Below, in pieces: positions 26,915-36,579 of a stretch of DNA of 64,000 bases. The notes beneath the pieces were generated by a model. It was not told where the DNA came from. It worked only from the letters and a program-made list of their open reading frames with translations, and did not search any database. Numbering within the stretch: position 1 is the first letter of the stretch; every line of letters begins with the position of its first letter. The DNA is taken from the NCBI GenBank assembly GCA_016713505.1, contig JADJPA010000001.1, forward strand, positions 1,302,001-1,366,000, in the 5' to 3' direction. This DNA comes from Candidatus Competibacteraceae bacterium. Its GTDB lineage: Bacteria; Pseudomonadota; Gammaproteobacteria; Competibacterales; Competibacteraceae. A program made the position numbers and the translations under genes.

Positions 26915-29085
26915 CGGGCCTCTTGCAACCACACAGCCTCCGCATTCCTCAGCCGAACCCCTGGAATGGAACGCTACGTGTTGTGACCGCAAATTCCGCT
27001 CGACCAAACCCGCCGCCGATCCGTCAACGCCTCGTTTCGCCCCTGTCCCTCGTTTTGATCGGTTTGGGCGTGCTGCTCATCGCCGTGCTCGCCACGCATG
27101 ATCTGCTCGCTAAAGTCTTCGTTGTTTGGAGCCTGGCGGTCTTAATTATCTCATTGCTGTCAGCGACTTATCTCATTTCCAAACGGCGCGTCGACGCGCT
27201 GGCCCGACCGGTTGGCTCGCTGGTCGAAGCGATCCAACAGCTGGCGGCGGGACGCTTGCACGAGGATATCCCCATCGCCAGCGGCGACGAACTCGGCGAG
27301 CTCATTGGCTCGTTCAACCTGCTGCGGACCTCCATGCAGCACACCCAGGAAAAATTGCGTGAGGCCAATGCGTTATTGGAACAACGAGTGACCGAACGCA
27401 CGACCGATTTGGCCACGCTCAATCAGGTCCTGACTTACCAAATTGGCGTCCGCAATCAAACCGAAGTCGCGCTGCGGGAAAGCGAAGCACGGCTGCGCGC
27501 CATGACCCGGGCCATTCCCGATCTGGTTTTCGTGGTCGATGAGGACGGCCGCTACCGCGAAATTCTGGCGGCGGGCCAGAATCGCGCCGCCACCGCCATT
27601 GCCCCGAGTCACGACTTACCCGTCAACCCGCCGCCCGCGCCAGATTCACGCCGCCGGCGCGAAACACCAGACGCCGAACCCAAGCAAGCCACCATCGGCA
27701 TCACGCCCATCCGTGACCGACTCCTGCATGAAGTCTATTCGACCGAAATGGCGGATTTTTTTTACGACATCATCCGGCGCGCCCTGGAAACCCAGCAAAT
27801 TCAAATCGCCGAATACGAATTACAAACCGCTTCAGGCTTGCGCTGGTTCGAGTCCAGAACCGCGCCGCTGGATGTGAAGTTCGACAACAAGGCGGCGGCG
27901 ATCGTGGTGGCGCACGACATCACCAAGCGCAAATCCGGCGAGGCCCAACTGCGGCAAGCCCAGAAAATGCAGGCCATCGGTCAACTCACCGGCGGTATCG
28001 CTCACGATTTCAATAATTTGCTCGCCGTGATCATGGGCAATTTAGAGTTGTTGCACGAGCAACTAACCGCGCAACCCCGGCTGCACGAATTCGCTCAACA
28101 AGCCTTGAAGGCCGTGGATCGAGGCACCAATCTGACTCGCCGGCTGCTGGCCTTTTCGCGCCATCAACCGTTGCTGGCGCAACCGACCGACCTAAACAAG
28201 CTGGTGCTTGGAATGCTGGATCTGATGCGGCGCACGCTCGGGGCCAACATCCAAATTAATACCTTATTAGCCAAAGATTTATTAAATACACTAGTCGATC
28301 CCGACCAACTGGAGAACGCTTTACTCAACTTGGTCATCAATGCCCGCGACGCCATGCCCAGCGGCGGCGAACTCACCCTGGAAACCGCTAACATCCTGAT
28401 CGAGGAAGACTACGCGATGCAGCAAGCCGACATGCAGGCTGGGCTTTATGTCGTGTTAGTGGTCAGCGACACCGGCGTGGGAATGACGCCCCAGGTTCTG
28501 GAACGCGCCTTCGAGCCGTTTTTCACCACCAAGGAAACCGGCAAAGGCAGCGGCCTCGGCCTCAGCATGGTTTATGGCCTCGTCAAACAATCCGGCGGGC
28601 ACATCACCATCGACAGCCAACCCAATCAGGGCACCCGAGTTCGGCTTTATCTGCCCACCATTGAAAGCTCAGTGCAGGCCCTCCATGAACCTCATACGGT
28701 CGATGTATCCCTTCGCGGCCAAGGTGAAAGCATTCTTGTCGTTGAAGACGATGCCGAAGTGCGGTTGTTCGCGGTGAACGCCTTGCGCGGACTGGGCTAC
28801 GATCCCTTACAGGCGGCCGATGCGGAAACGGCATTGCAGGTCCTGGCAACGACTTCCGAAATCGTTTTGTTGTTCACCGATATCATCATGCCGGGTCAAA
28901 TGGATGGCGTCAAACTGGCCAGCGAAGCGCAACGCCGCTACCCCAAGTTACGCGTGCTTTATACCTCCGGCTATACCGAACACGCGCTGATTGGTGACGG
29001 TCATCAGGTTGAAGGCGTGGATGTATTGCTCAAGCCTTACCGTAAAGCTGATTTGGGGAAAAAAATTCGGCTGCTGCTGAGCTGA
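26911..29085 (+). CDS. Hybrid sensor histidine kinase (HAMP-PAS-HisKA-HATPase-REC)
   Basis: A 724-residue membrane kinase. Two hydrophobic segments (about 47-63 and 70-88) are close together, so almost no periplasmic sensor loop exists. HAMP follows (RPVGSLVEAIQQLAAGRL ...), then a coiled coil, a PAS-like domain (about 190-345, interrupted by a Pro-rich insert) and HisKA with the phospho-His in GGIAHDFNNLL (about 364). The ATPase domain has DTGVGMTP and GKGSGLGLSMVYG. A C-terminal receiver (VVEDDAEV, phosphoacceptor in LLFTDIIMP, Lys in LLKPYRK) ends the protein. The TTG at 26911 overlaps the receiver stop; GTG 26983 is an alternative. With the upstream lone receiver it may form a phosphorelay. 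The signal is unknown. Confidence 0.88.
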   Translation: MTGLLQPHSLRIPQPNPWNGTLRVVTANSARPNPPPIRQRLVSPLSLVLIGLGVLLIAVLATHDLLAKVFVVWSLAVLIISLLSATYLISKRRVDALARPVGSLVEAIQQLAAGRLHEDIPIASGDELGELIGSFNLLRTSMQHTQEKLREANALLEQRVTERTTDLATLNQVLTYQIGVRNQTEVALRESEARLRAMTRAIPDLVFVVDEDGRYREILAAGQNRAATAIAPSHDLPVNPPPAPDSRRRRETPDAEPKQATIGITPIRDRLLHEVYSTEMADFFYDIIRRALETQQIQIAEYELQTASGLRWFESRTAPLDVKFDNKAAAIVVAHDITKRKSGEAQLRQAQKMQAIGQLTGGIAHDFNNLLAVIMGNLELLHEQLTAQPRLHEFAQQALKAVDRGTNLTRRLLAFSRHQPLLAQPTDLNKLVLGMLDLMRRTLGANIQINTLLAKDLLNTLVDPDQLENALLNLVINARDAMPSGGELTLETANILIEEDYAMQQADMQAGLYVVLVVSDTGVGMTPQVLERAFEPFFTTKETGKGSGLGLSMVYGLVKQSGGHITIDSQPNQGTRVRLYLPTIESSVQALHEPHTVDVSLRGQGESILVVEDDAEVRLFAVNALRGLGYDPLQAADAETALQVLATTSEIVLLFTDIIMPGQMDGVKLASEAQRRYPKLRVLYTSGYTEHALIGDGHQVEGVDVLLKPYRKADLGKKIRLLLS

Positions 29086-29217
29086 CGATAGGCTGATTGT
29101 CAACCCTTTGGTCAGAATCCCAAGCTGGCGAAGGCGCCTGCGGCGCTGCCGGGCTGGTCGATGGCTTTCCTTGAAATTTCTGGTCTGAGAGCAAGCGCCT
29201 TCAGCCGGTCCGCTGAG

Positions 29218-29246
29218 GGTTACGGCGGGACCAGCCCACCGTAACC
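29218..29246 (-). terminator. Hairpin between convergent kinase and EF-hand genes
   Basis: An 8 bp stem GGTTACGG / CCGTAACC with inner GGG/CCC pairing begins 28 bases after the stop of the minus-strand gene. There is no long T-run on either strand. A GGGCTGGTC copy at 29154 is complementary to part of the loop region. Confidence 0.4.
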
Positions 29247-29274
29247 TTGCAACAGATTACATCAATCCAATCAT

Positions 29275-31686
29275 TTACTTCTTCGGCGCGGTAGCCGGAG
29301 CCGGAGCCGCCGCCGCCGCCGGAGCCGCCGCCGGAGCCGCCGCCGGAGCCGCCGCCGGAGCCGCCGCCGGAGCCGCCGCCGGAGCCGGAGCCGGAGCCGC
29401 CGCCGGAACCGCCGCCGGAGCCGCCGCCGGAGCTGCGGGAGCCGGAGCTGGGGCCGCCGCCGGGGCAGGAGCTGCCGGGGCCGCGGGAGCCGGAGCTGAC
29501 ACGGTACTACTCTTGGCGGCTAGTTGGCTCCACCATTCATTCAGATAGCCCTTTTGCCAAAGATAGGCGGCGCCAGTGAGCAGCAGCAACAGGAAGATAT
29601 AAGTCTTCCAAGGCTGCTTCTTTTCCGCGAAGGGGTCCACGAACGAGCGTTGAGCGCCAGGCGGTAAGGTGGCGACGCGCGTCAGCGACGTTCCAAAAGG
29701 AATGTTGATCGTGGCGCGGGTATTGATCGCCCAGCCGTTACCATCGAGTAGAGGGGCCAGATTGCGCTTGCGCAGCTTGAGGTAAGCGATAATCATCGAC
29801 GGACCGGAGATCGCCAGCATCACGCCGACAATTGCGAGCGGCATCTGCCAAAGTTTCAACCCCATGAATCCGGTCAATACCGAGGCGATCGCGGTGCCGA
29901 TCGCGCCGACGGCCAGACCGATGGCGGCGAAAATACCAGCGAATTTGCCCACGTCGAACGGTGCGGCCGGCGCTTTGCCCGCTTCGGCTTTTTCCGCCGC
30001 CGCCGTGACGCCCGCCGCCGCCTTGTCAGCCGCTGCCTTATCGCGCGCGGCCGCCATCTTCTCGATCTGCTCCCCGATCATCTTGCCGATGCGCTTGTAG
30101 GGATACCAGAACGCTTGGCGGACGCTGATCGGGTGCTCGATGATCTTGATGATGGTGGCGTCCCAGTCCCGACCGCGCCGGTCGAAGAACACGCCGTTGC
30201 GGCCGACCATCAAATTGTCCGAGTCGCCGTTGGTGAAGGCGGCGGCGATGGTCATGGTTTCGGTGCCGCCCCGCCGCCGGCATTCGCAATAAGCGAGGTA
30301 AATGCCGCTCAGATTGGCCATCTCGGCGTGCTTGGCCATGTCGTCGATCCGCAAGCACAACTCGCAACTGCGGCCGTCGATATACAGGGTGCCGGCTTGG
30401 AAAATGGCGGTGTAGCCCGGCGTATAGAAGTCGCGGAAGGAAACGAAATTATTCAGCAATCTGAACAGGTGTTGATGGTAGCGAACCAGCCGGTCCACGG
30501 AGGTCACGGCCTCCATCTCGGCCGCCAGCCCTTTATATTTTTCGATCAGTGCTTTTAGCTTTGCTTGGTAACCGCCGCCCAGCAGCGCGCGAACTCGCGT
30601 CAGCCCCAGCGCTTCGACCGGCACGCCTTTTTTGTTGCTCAGCCACGTTTTATGGGCGGCGAACTTGGCGCATAAGGCTTCCCACTCCTGAGCGCTCAGG
30701 CTGGTCTTTTCCTGATAGCCGGCAGGTATGATCTTCGCTCGAAAATCCGCCATCGCGGCGGTCCAGGCCGGGTTGATGCCCGACTCTAGCGACAGCGGCT
30801 TACCGGCTTCGATCTTTGCCAGAGGCAGTGCGGCAACTTCTTCGGTGGTGGTCGACAGGTTCTTGCCCGCAAAAGACTCATATTCGGTCAGCGCGGGGTT
30901 CAACGGCTCGGCCGCCCGAGGATCGAACGCCGCCAACCGACAGCGCGTGAAATAATCGTCGATCTTATCCTTGACGGCGTTAAACGCGGTCATTGCCGCC
31001 TCGGTCTTCTCCGCGAACGGCAGCAGGTTGGACGCATCCCGTTCCGCTTCCTGCCACCAGTCGGAATAAGACTGCGCCTCTTTGAAAAATTGATCGATAT
31101 GCTCTTCGGACAAACCCAGTGTTTCGCCGTCTTGTTCCTTGGCCTTGACGCTGGCGGTAATGTCTTCGATCACCGCTCTGAGCGCTTCATCCTCGACGAG
31201 ATCGGGAGTCAGGGTACCATCGGCGTTGAATTGAATATTGGCAAAAATGTTGGCCGTGTCCGCCGTATCTTCGACGGTGATGGCCGTCTCTTCCGCTTTG
31301 CCGAGATGGGCCAAGATCTGTTTGGCCGAGGTCAGCACTTCCAAACCTTCGGGGGTACTGTCGTCGATGGCATCCAGCGGTAGAACCGCAGTGCTCTTGG
31401 TCATCGTATCCGGGTTTTTGAGAACCGACGTGGCCCAATTAACCGCCTTGATGACTTCCGGCACGCGGACGCGGCCATCCCCGTCGTTATCGATCAATGC
31501 GAGCGTTCTGTCGTCAAATTCTAGACCGCTGGTCGGACAGCTGAGGCTCGCCCACAATTTGGGGTCGAGTTGTTCCAATGCTTTTAAATCAGCCGTGCTT
31601 TCCAAACGAACCTGATCGAACCCGCCCGAGCGAAAAAATCGCCATTTATGCTTACTAATTGATACATCATCAACATTATTCGCCAT
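29275..31686 (-). CDS. Uncharacterised membrane protein with an EF-hand and Ala/Pro-repeat tail
   Basis: An 803-residue protein whose family I do not recognise. Residues about 65-80 contain an EF-hand calcium loop (DNDGDGRVRVPEV). Residues 80-540 are soluble and mostly helical, with acidic patches and a Cys-rich segment (CELCLRIDD, YCECRRRGG). An Ala/Lys-rich coiled region near 555-595 is followed by two hydrophobic helices (about 600-650). Another soluble stretch, one more helix (IFLLLLLTGAAYLW near 725) and a long tail of Ala-Pro repeats complete it. ATG 31686 is preferred because AAGGTG lies about 8 bases upstream; GTG 31695 would overlap that site. It lies alone between the kinase and aqpZ. 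No catalytic motif is visible. Confidence 0.8.
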   Translation of the reverse strand: MANNVDDVSISKHKWRFFRSGGFDQVRLESTADLKALEQLDPKLWASLSCPTSGLEFDDRTLALIDNDGDGRVRVPEVIKAVNWATSVLKNPDTMTKSTAVLPLDAIDDSTPEGLEVLTSAKQILAHLGKAEETAITVEDTADTANIFANIQFNADGTLTPDLVEDEALRAVIEDITASVKAKEQDGETLGLSEEHIDQFFKEAQSYSDWWQEAERDASNLLPFAEKTEAAMTAFNAVKDKIDDYFTRCRLAAFDPRAAEPLNPALTEYESFAGKNLSTTTEEVAALPLAKIEAGKPLSLESGINPAWTAAMADFRAKIIPAGYQEKTSLSAQEWEALCAKFAAHKTWLSNKKGVPVEALGLTRVRALLGGGYQAKLKALIEKYKGLAAEMEAVTSVDRLVRYHQHLFRLLNNFVSFRDFYTPGYTAIFQAGTLYIDGRSCELCLRIDDMAKHAEMANLSGIYLAYCECRRRGGTETMTIAAAFTNGDSDNLMVGRNGVFFDRRGRDWDATIIKIIEHPISVRQAFWYPYKRIGKMIGEQIEKMAAARDKAAADKAAAGVTAAAEKAEAGKAPAAPFDVGKFAGIFAAIGLAVGAIGTAIASVLTGFMGLKLWQMPLAIVGVMLAISGPSMIIAYLKLRKRNLAPLLDGNGWAINTRATINIPFGTSLTRVATLPPGAQRSFVDPFAEKKQPWKTYIFLLLLLTGAAYLWQKGYLNEWWSQLAAKSSTVSAPAPAAPAAPAPAAAPAPAPAAPAAAPAAVPAAAPAPAPAAAPAAAPAAAPAAAPAAAPAAAAAPAPATAPKK
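29285..29505. repeat. GCC-GGA tandem repeats encoding the Ala/Pro tail
   Basis: The 3' end of the EF-hand gene is made of repeated GCCGCCGGAGCC-like units (plus-strand view), giving Ala-Pro and Ala-Ala-Pro-Ala repeats in the protein. Such tracts change length easily between strains. Confidence 0.8.
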
Positions 31687-31921
31687 AAAAAACACCTTTT
31701 AACTTGTATTGTTGTCACTCTCATATTGGGTTTATGCCTCCTGGCCTGCTATCCTCCGTCCCGGCCGGGCCGCGCTTTAGTGGCTCCGTCCGACAGCAAC
31801 TGTAGGCTGTCCTTCAGCGTTTTAACAGTACTCGCCAAAAGAGTCTTCAACTGTCTTCTTGCTGTAGTACGGGCTAAGTAGACTTTAATAACATCCGCTT
31901 AACTTTGGGAGATGCTTAACA

Positions 31922-32647
31922 ATGCCGCTTACAAACCGTCTTGCCGCCGAATTTATCGGCACGCTTTGGCTGGTGCTAGGAGGGTGCGGCAGCGCCGTGC
32001 TCGCCGCCGTGTTTGTCGCCAACGTAGGCCCTAGCACTTTCAATATCGGCATCGCCTTGGTCGGCGTATCGCTGGCCTTTGGTTTGACCGTGCTGACCAT
32101 GGCTTACGCCATCGGCCACATTTCCGGTTGTCATCTGAATCCGGCCGTCTCCGTGGGTCTGTGGGCGGGCGGCCGGTTCTCGACCGCCGACCTGGTGCCT
32201 TACATCATCGCGCAAGTGTTGGGCGGCATCGCCGGCGCGGCCATCCTTTACATGATCGCCACCGGCAAGCCGGGTTTCGATCTCGTCGCCAGCGGCTTCG
32301 CGGCCAACGGCTTCGACGATCATTCGCCGGGCAAATACGGCATGAACGCCGCGCTGATCTGCGAAATCGTGATGACCTTCATGTTCCTGATCATCATTCT
32401 CGGTTCCACCCATAAGAACGCGCCCGGCGGATTTGCCCCCATCGCCATCGGTCTGGGCTTGACCCTGATCCACTTGATCAGCATTCCGGTGACCAACACT
32501 TCGGTCAATCCGGCCCGCAGCACCAGTCAAGCGATTTTCGTCGGCGGCTGGGCCTTGCAGCAGCTTTGGCTGTTCTGGGTCGCGCCGATCGTCGGCGCGG
32601 CGCTGGCCGGCTTCGTCTATCGCTGGATGGCGCCCAACGACGATTGA
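31922..32647 (+). CDS. aqpZ: Aquaporin Z
   Basis: Inner-membrane water channel of the MIP family: six helices in two repeats, with the pore motifs HLNPAVS (about residue 76) and VNPARS (about 195). The 241 residues, start LAAEFIGTLWLVLGGCGSAV and sequence PVTNTSVNPARS are typical of AqpZ rather than glycerol facilitators (GlpF), which have an Asp after the second NPA. This fits with glycerol entering by the separate ABC importer downstream. GGGAGATG upstream of ATG 31922 serves as ribosome site. A good terminator follows. Confidence 0.95.
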   Translation: MPLTNRLAAEFIGTLWLVLGGCGSAVLAAVFVANVGPSTFNIGIALVGVSLAFGLTVLTMAYAIGHISGCHLNPAVSVGLWAGGRFSTADLVPYIIAQVLGGIAGAAILYMIATGKPGFDLVASGFAANGFDDHSPGKYGMNAALICEIVMTFMFLIIILGSTHKNAPGGFAPIAIGLGLTLIHLISIPVTNTSVNPARSTSQAIFVGGWALQQLWLFWVAPIVGAALAGFVYRWMAPNDD

Positions 32648-32664
32648 GCGTCAATCCCGCGCAA

Positions 32665-32695
32665 CCGAAAGGCTCGCCCCGGCGGGCCTTTTTGT
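32665..32695 (+). terminator. Rho-independent terminator of aqpZ
   Basis: The stem AAAGGC-CGCC / GGCG-GCCTTTTT with a short CC loop and a T-run lies about 20 bases after the aqpZ stop. Confidence 0.7.
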
Positions 32696-32722
32696 TTTCG
32701 ATTCGGCCAAAACCCCGCCAAG

Positions 32723-32748
32723 CGGACGGTTCTGCCTAGAACCGTCCG
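32723..32748 (-). terminator. Hairpin terminator after glpV
   Basis: A perfect 11 bp stem (CGGACGGTTCT with AGAACCGTCCG) with a 4-base loop lies 13 bases downstream of the glpV stop. No immediate T-run follows on the minus strand, but the position is right for the end of the glp operon. Confidence 0.5.
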
Positions 32749-32760
32749 TCTTCCATTCCG

Positions 32761-34491
32761 TCAACGCGCTTTGCCCGCCTTCCAAGCCGCCAGCAGGGTT
32801 TCATAGGCGATGGTTTGGCCTTGCGGTTTTTCGTTGGCCAATTTCTTCCACGGCGCGCCGGTATCGCTCAGCCATTTGGCCGGATCGCCCTTGGGATTGA
32901 GCTTGGGCGCGCAGCGGGCCATGCCGGCGCGCTCCAGCCGCGCCATCACCTGATCCATCTCATCCGCCAGATTGTCCATCGCGGCTTGCGGGGTTTTCTC
33001 GCCGGTCACCGCCTGCGCCACGTTCTTCCACCAGAGCTGCGCCAGCTTCGGATAGTCGGGGACGTTGGTGCCGGTCGGCGTCCAAGCGACGCGGGCCGGG
33101 CTGCGGTAGAACTCCACCAGACCGCCGAGCTTGGGCGCGAGATCGGTCATGGCTTGCGACTGAATGTCCGATTCGCGAATCGGCGTCAGGCCGACCAAGG
33201 TCTTTTTCAGCGAGGCGGTCTTGGAGGTCACGAATTGGGCGTAGAGCCAAGCGGCGGCGGTGCGGTTGGGGTCCTGGCCGCTGAAGAAGGTCCACGAGCC
33301 GACGTCCTGATAGCCGTTTTGCATCCCGTCCTTCCAGTACGGGCCGTTCGGGCCAGGGGCCATCCGCCATTTCGGGGTGCCGTCGGCGTTGACCACCGAA
33401 AGTCCCGCCTTGGTCATGTCGGCGGTGAAAGCGGTGTACCAGAAAATCTGCTGGGCGATCTGGCCTTGCGCCGGTACGGGTCCTGCTTCGCCGAAGGTCA
33501 TGCCGGTGGCTTCCTTCGGCGCGTATTTCTTCATCCAATCGACGTATTTGGTCAGGGCGTACACCGCCGCCGGCGAGTTGGCCGCGCCGCCGCGCGCGAC
33601 CGACGCGCCGACCGGCGCGCAGCGGTCGTCCGCCACCCGGATGCCCCATTCATCGACCGGGAAGCCGTTGGGGATGCCCTTGTCGGCGGTACCGGCCATC
33701 GACAGCCAGGCGTCGGTGAAGCGCCAGCCCAGCGACGGGTCTTTCTTGCCGTAATCCATGTGGCCGTAGACTTTCTTGCCGTCGATCTCCTTCACGTCCT
33801 CGCTGAAGAATTGGGCGATGTCCTCATAGGCCGACCAGTTGAGCGGCACGCCGAGATCGTAGCCGTATTTGGCCTTGAATTTGTCCTGCAAGTCCTTGCG
33901 GGCGAACCAGTCGGCGCGGAACCAGTACAGATTGGCGAACTGTTGGTCGGGCAACTGATAAAGTTTGCCGTCCGGCGCGGTGGTGAAGCTGGTGCCGATG
34001 AAATCCTTCAGATCCAGACCGGGATTGGTGTAGTCCTTGCCCTCGCCCGCCATGTAATCGCTCAGATTCATGATTTTGCCGTAGCGGTAATGGGTGCCGA
34101 TCAGATCGGAATCCGAAATCCAGCCGTCATAGATCGACTTACCCGACTGCATCGAGGTTTGCAGCTTCTCGACCACATCGCCTTCTTGGATCAGATCGTG
34201 CTTGACCGTGATGCCGGTAATTTCGCTGAAGGCTTTAGCGAGGGTTTTGCTTTCATATTCATGGGTGGTGATGGTTTCGGACACCACCGCGATTTCCTTC
34301 ACGCCCTTGGCTTGTAGCTTCTTAGCCGCGTCGATGAACCACTGCATCTCGGCCAGTTGCTGGTCCTTGCTCAAGGTGGACGGCTGAAATTCGCTGTCGA
34401 TCCACTTTTTGGCTTCGGCTTCGCCGGCCTGAGCTGGCCCGGCCAACGCGCCAGCGACGGCCAAGGCCAATACGGTATAACGCATCTTCAT
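32761..34491 (-). CDS. glpV: Glycerol ABC importer substrate-binding protein
   Basis: Periplasmic binding protein of the extracellular family 1 fold, 576 residues. The signal peptide ends GPAQAGEAE. The mature part (AKKWIDSEFQPSTLSKDQQLAEMQWFI-like start, WISDSDLIGTHYRYG, QLPDQQFANLYWFRADWF) resembles the GlpV proteins of rhizobia, which bind glycerol. ATG 34491 has GAGGAG 8 bases upstream; the open frame continues to 34530 but those codons precede the signal. It is the last gene of the glpKDSTPQUV order. Assignment rests on the operon: kinase, dehydrogenase, two ATPases, two permeases and a DUF2160 protein. Confidence 0.88.
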   Translation of the reverse strand: MKMRYTVLALAVAGALAGPAQAGEAEAKKWIDSEFQPSTLSKDQQLAEMQWFIDAAKKLQAKGVKEIAVVSETITTHEYESKTLAKAFSEITGITVKHDLIQEGDVVEKLQTSMQSGKSIYDGWISDSDLIGTHYRYGKIMNLSDYMAGEGKDYTNPGLDLKDFIGTSFTTAPDGKLYQLPDQQFANLYWFRADWFARKDLQDKFKAKYGYDLGVPLNWSAYEDIAQFFSEDVKEIDGKKVYGHMDYGKKDPSLGWRFTDAWLSMAGTADKGIPNGFPVDEWGIRVADDRCAPVGASVARGGAANSPAAVYALTKYVDWMKKYAPKEATGMTFGEAGPVPAQGQIAQQIFWYTAFTADMTKAGLSVVNADGTPKWRMAPGPNGPYWKDGMQNGYQDVGSWTFFSGQDPNRTAAAWLYAQFVTSKTASLKKTLVGLTPIRESDIQSQAMTDLAPKLGGLVEFYRSPARVAWTPTGTNVPDYPKLAQLWWKNVAQAVTGEKTPQAAMDNLADEMDQVMARLERAGMARCAPKLNPKGDPAKWLSDTGAPWKKLANEKPQGQTIAYETLLAAWKAGKAR

Positions 34492-34585
34492 CGTGCTTCT
34501 CCTCATCGTTGCTGTTATCCGCTTCCCCACGGGTCACGCGGGTCGCCACGGCCTCGGGGAAGCGCCAGGCCGGATTCCCAATGCT

Positions 34586-34894
34586 CTAACCGCGCCGCAA
34601 GATCAACGCCAGCACGGCCATCGAAATCACAAAGCTGATCCAAATGCTCGGCTCCTGCTCCAACGACAGCCATTCGGCCAATTTGCCCGCCAGTCCGATA
34701 AAACCGAGGTTGATGTAAGCCGCCGTCAACAGGCCGATGAACAAGCGGTCGCCGCGAGTGGTCGCAATCGGTAGAAACCCCTTGCGCGCGACGGTCGGCG
34801 CTTTGATTTCCCACACTGTCATCCCAACCAGCATCAAGGCGATGCAGCAGAAAAATACCGCAACCGGCGTGGTCCACACCATCCAGGCGAACAT
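34586..34894 (-). CDS. glpU: GlpU-like small membrane protein (DUF2160)
   Basis: A 102-residue protein with three hydrophobic helices (about 5-27, 50-72 and 80-98) and the loop VWEIKAPTVARKGFLPI. In rhizobia the equivalent gene glpU lies between the permeases and glpV and its role is not settled. ATG 34894 shares one base with the glpQ stop (TGATG), so the open frame upstream is only glpQ out of phase. Confidence 0.82.
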   Translation of the reverse strand: MFAWMVWTTPVAVFFCCIALMLVGMTVWEIKAPTVARKGFLPIATTRGDRLFIGLLTAAYINLGFIGLAGKLAEWLSLEQEPSIWISFVISMAVLALILRRG

Positions 34895-35706
34895 CACACC
34901 CTCCCCATCGCAAAGCCCTTGGCAATGTAGTGGCGCACGAACCAAATCACCACCGCACCCGGCAAAATGGTGAGCGTACCCGCCGCCGCCAACACCGCCC
35001 AATCCATCCCAGACGCGGACACGGTGCGGGTCATCACCGAAACGATGGGCTTGGCGTCCACGCTGGTCAGGGTTCGCGCCAGCAATAGCTCCACCCAACT
35101 GAACATAAAGCAGAAAAAAGCGGCGACCCCGACCCCGGATTTAATCAGCGGCAGAAAAATCGTCAGAAAAAAGCGCGGGAAGGAATAACCGTCGATGTAG
35201 GCAGTTTCGTCGATCTCACGCGGCACCCCGCTCATAAAGCCTTCCAGAATCCACACCGCCAGCGGCACGTTGAACACCAGATGCGCCAGCGCCACCGCGA
35301 TGTGGGTATCCATCAATCCCAGCGTGGTGTAAAGCTGGAAAAACGGCAGCAGGAACACCGCGGGCGGCGTCATCCGGTTGGTCAACAGCCAGAAAAACAC
35401 ATGCTTGTCGCCGATGAAGGAATAGCGCGAGAAGGCGTAGGCGGCCGGCAGCGCCACCGCGATCGCAATCGCCATATTGATGGCGACATAGATCAAGCTG
35501 TTGATGTAGCCCGAATACCAAGAGGCGTCGGTGAAGATGGTGGCGTAATTGGCCAGGGTGAACTGTTGCGGCAGCAGGGTGAAGCTGGCCAGAATCTCTT
35601 GGTTGGTCTTGAAGCTCATGTTGACCATCCAGTAGATCGGCAGCAGCGCGAAGATCAGATAAACGATCAGAAACAGCGTCCGCCATTGAAACCGCCGCTC
35701 ATTCAT
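34894..35706 (-). CDS. glpQ: Glycerol ABC importer permease
   Basis: Type I importer permease (MalG-like), 270 residues with six helices. The cytoplasmic EAA loop is DETAYIDGYSFPRFF near residue 165, where it contacts an ATPase. It pairs with GlpP upstream, overlapping it by 8 bases. In rhizobial systems GlpP and GlpQ form the channel of the glycerol importer. Confidence 0.9.
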   Translation of the reverse strand: MNERRFQWRTLFLIVYLIFALLPIYWMVNMSFKTNQEILASFTLLPQQFTLANYATIFTDASWYSGYINSLIYVAINMAIAIAVALPAAYAFSRYSFIGDKHVFFWLLTNRMTPPAVFLLPFFQLYTTLGLMDTHIAVALAHLVFNVPLAVWILEGFMSGVPREIDETAYIDGYSFPRFFLTIFLPLIKSGVGVAAFFCFMFSWVELLLARTLTSVDAKPIVSVMTRTVSASGMDWAVLAAAGTLTILPGAVVIWFVRHYIAKGFAMGRV

Positions 35707-36579
35707 GGCCCGCGCCCTCCCGCTCTGCCGTGCCGACCCGCTGCATCCAGTTGTAGAGGATGAAACACAGCAGCAAGATGATCAGAAAATAAATCAGCGA
35801 AAACGCCGCAGCCGGCCCCAAGTCGAACTGGCCGACCGCTTTCTGGGTCAGGTATTGCGACAGGAAGGTGGTGGCGTTGCCCGGCCCACCGCCGGTCAGC
35901 ACGAACGGTTCGGTGTAAATCATGAAGCTGTCCATGAACCGCAGCAGCACCGCGATCATCAGCACCCCGCGCAGCTTGGGCAATTGGATGTAGCGAAACA
36001 CCGCCAGGCGGCTGGCCCCGTCGATGCGGGCGGCCTGATAGTAAGCGTCGGGAATGCTGCGCAGCCCGGCGTAGCACAGCAGCGCCACCAGCGGCGTCCA
36101 GTGCCAGACATCCATCGCCAGCACTGTGATCCAGGCGTGGGTGGCGTCGCCGGTGTAGCTGTAATCGACGCCGAGCCAGGCCAGCGCCGCCCCCAGCAGA
36201 CCGATGTCAGCGCGGCCGTAAATCTGCCAGATGGTGCCGACCACGTTCCACGGAATCAGCAGCGACAGCGCCACCAGCACCAACACCAGCGACGCTTGCC
36301 AGCCGCGCGCCGGCATCGACAGCGCCAGCGCGATGCCGAGCGGGATTTCCACCGCCAGCACCGCCAGCGAAAAGGTCAACTGCCGCCACAGCGCGGCGTG
36401 CAACTCCTCGTCGCGCATCACCGCCGCGAACCATTCGGTGCCGACGAACACCCGCCGGTCGGGCGAGATGATGTCCTGCACCGAGTAGTTGACCACGGTC
36501 ATCAGCGGCAGCACCGCCGAAAAGGCGACGCAGATCACCACCGGCAGCACCAACCACCACGCTTTTTGATTGATCGGTT

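Noticed and set aside
29285..29505. Possible CRISPR or satellite array
   Set aside because: The repeats are short GCC/GGA codon-like units inside a coding frame, without unique spacers.
31922..32647. Glycerol facilitator GlpF
   Set aside because: The second NPA motif lacks the following Asp typical of GlpF, and length and start match AqpZ.
32815..34317. 500-codon open frame on the plus strand
   Set aside because: It is antisense to glpV, with Arg/His/Gly-rich sequence and no family features; high GC keeps the frame open.
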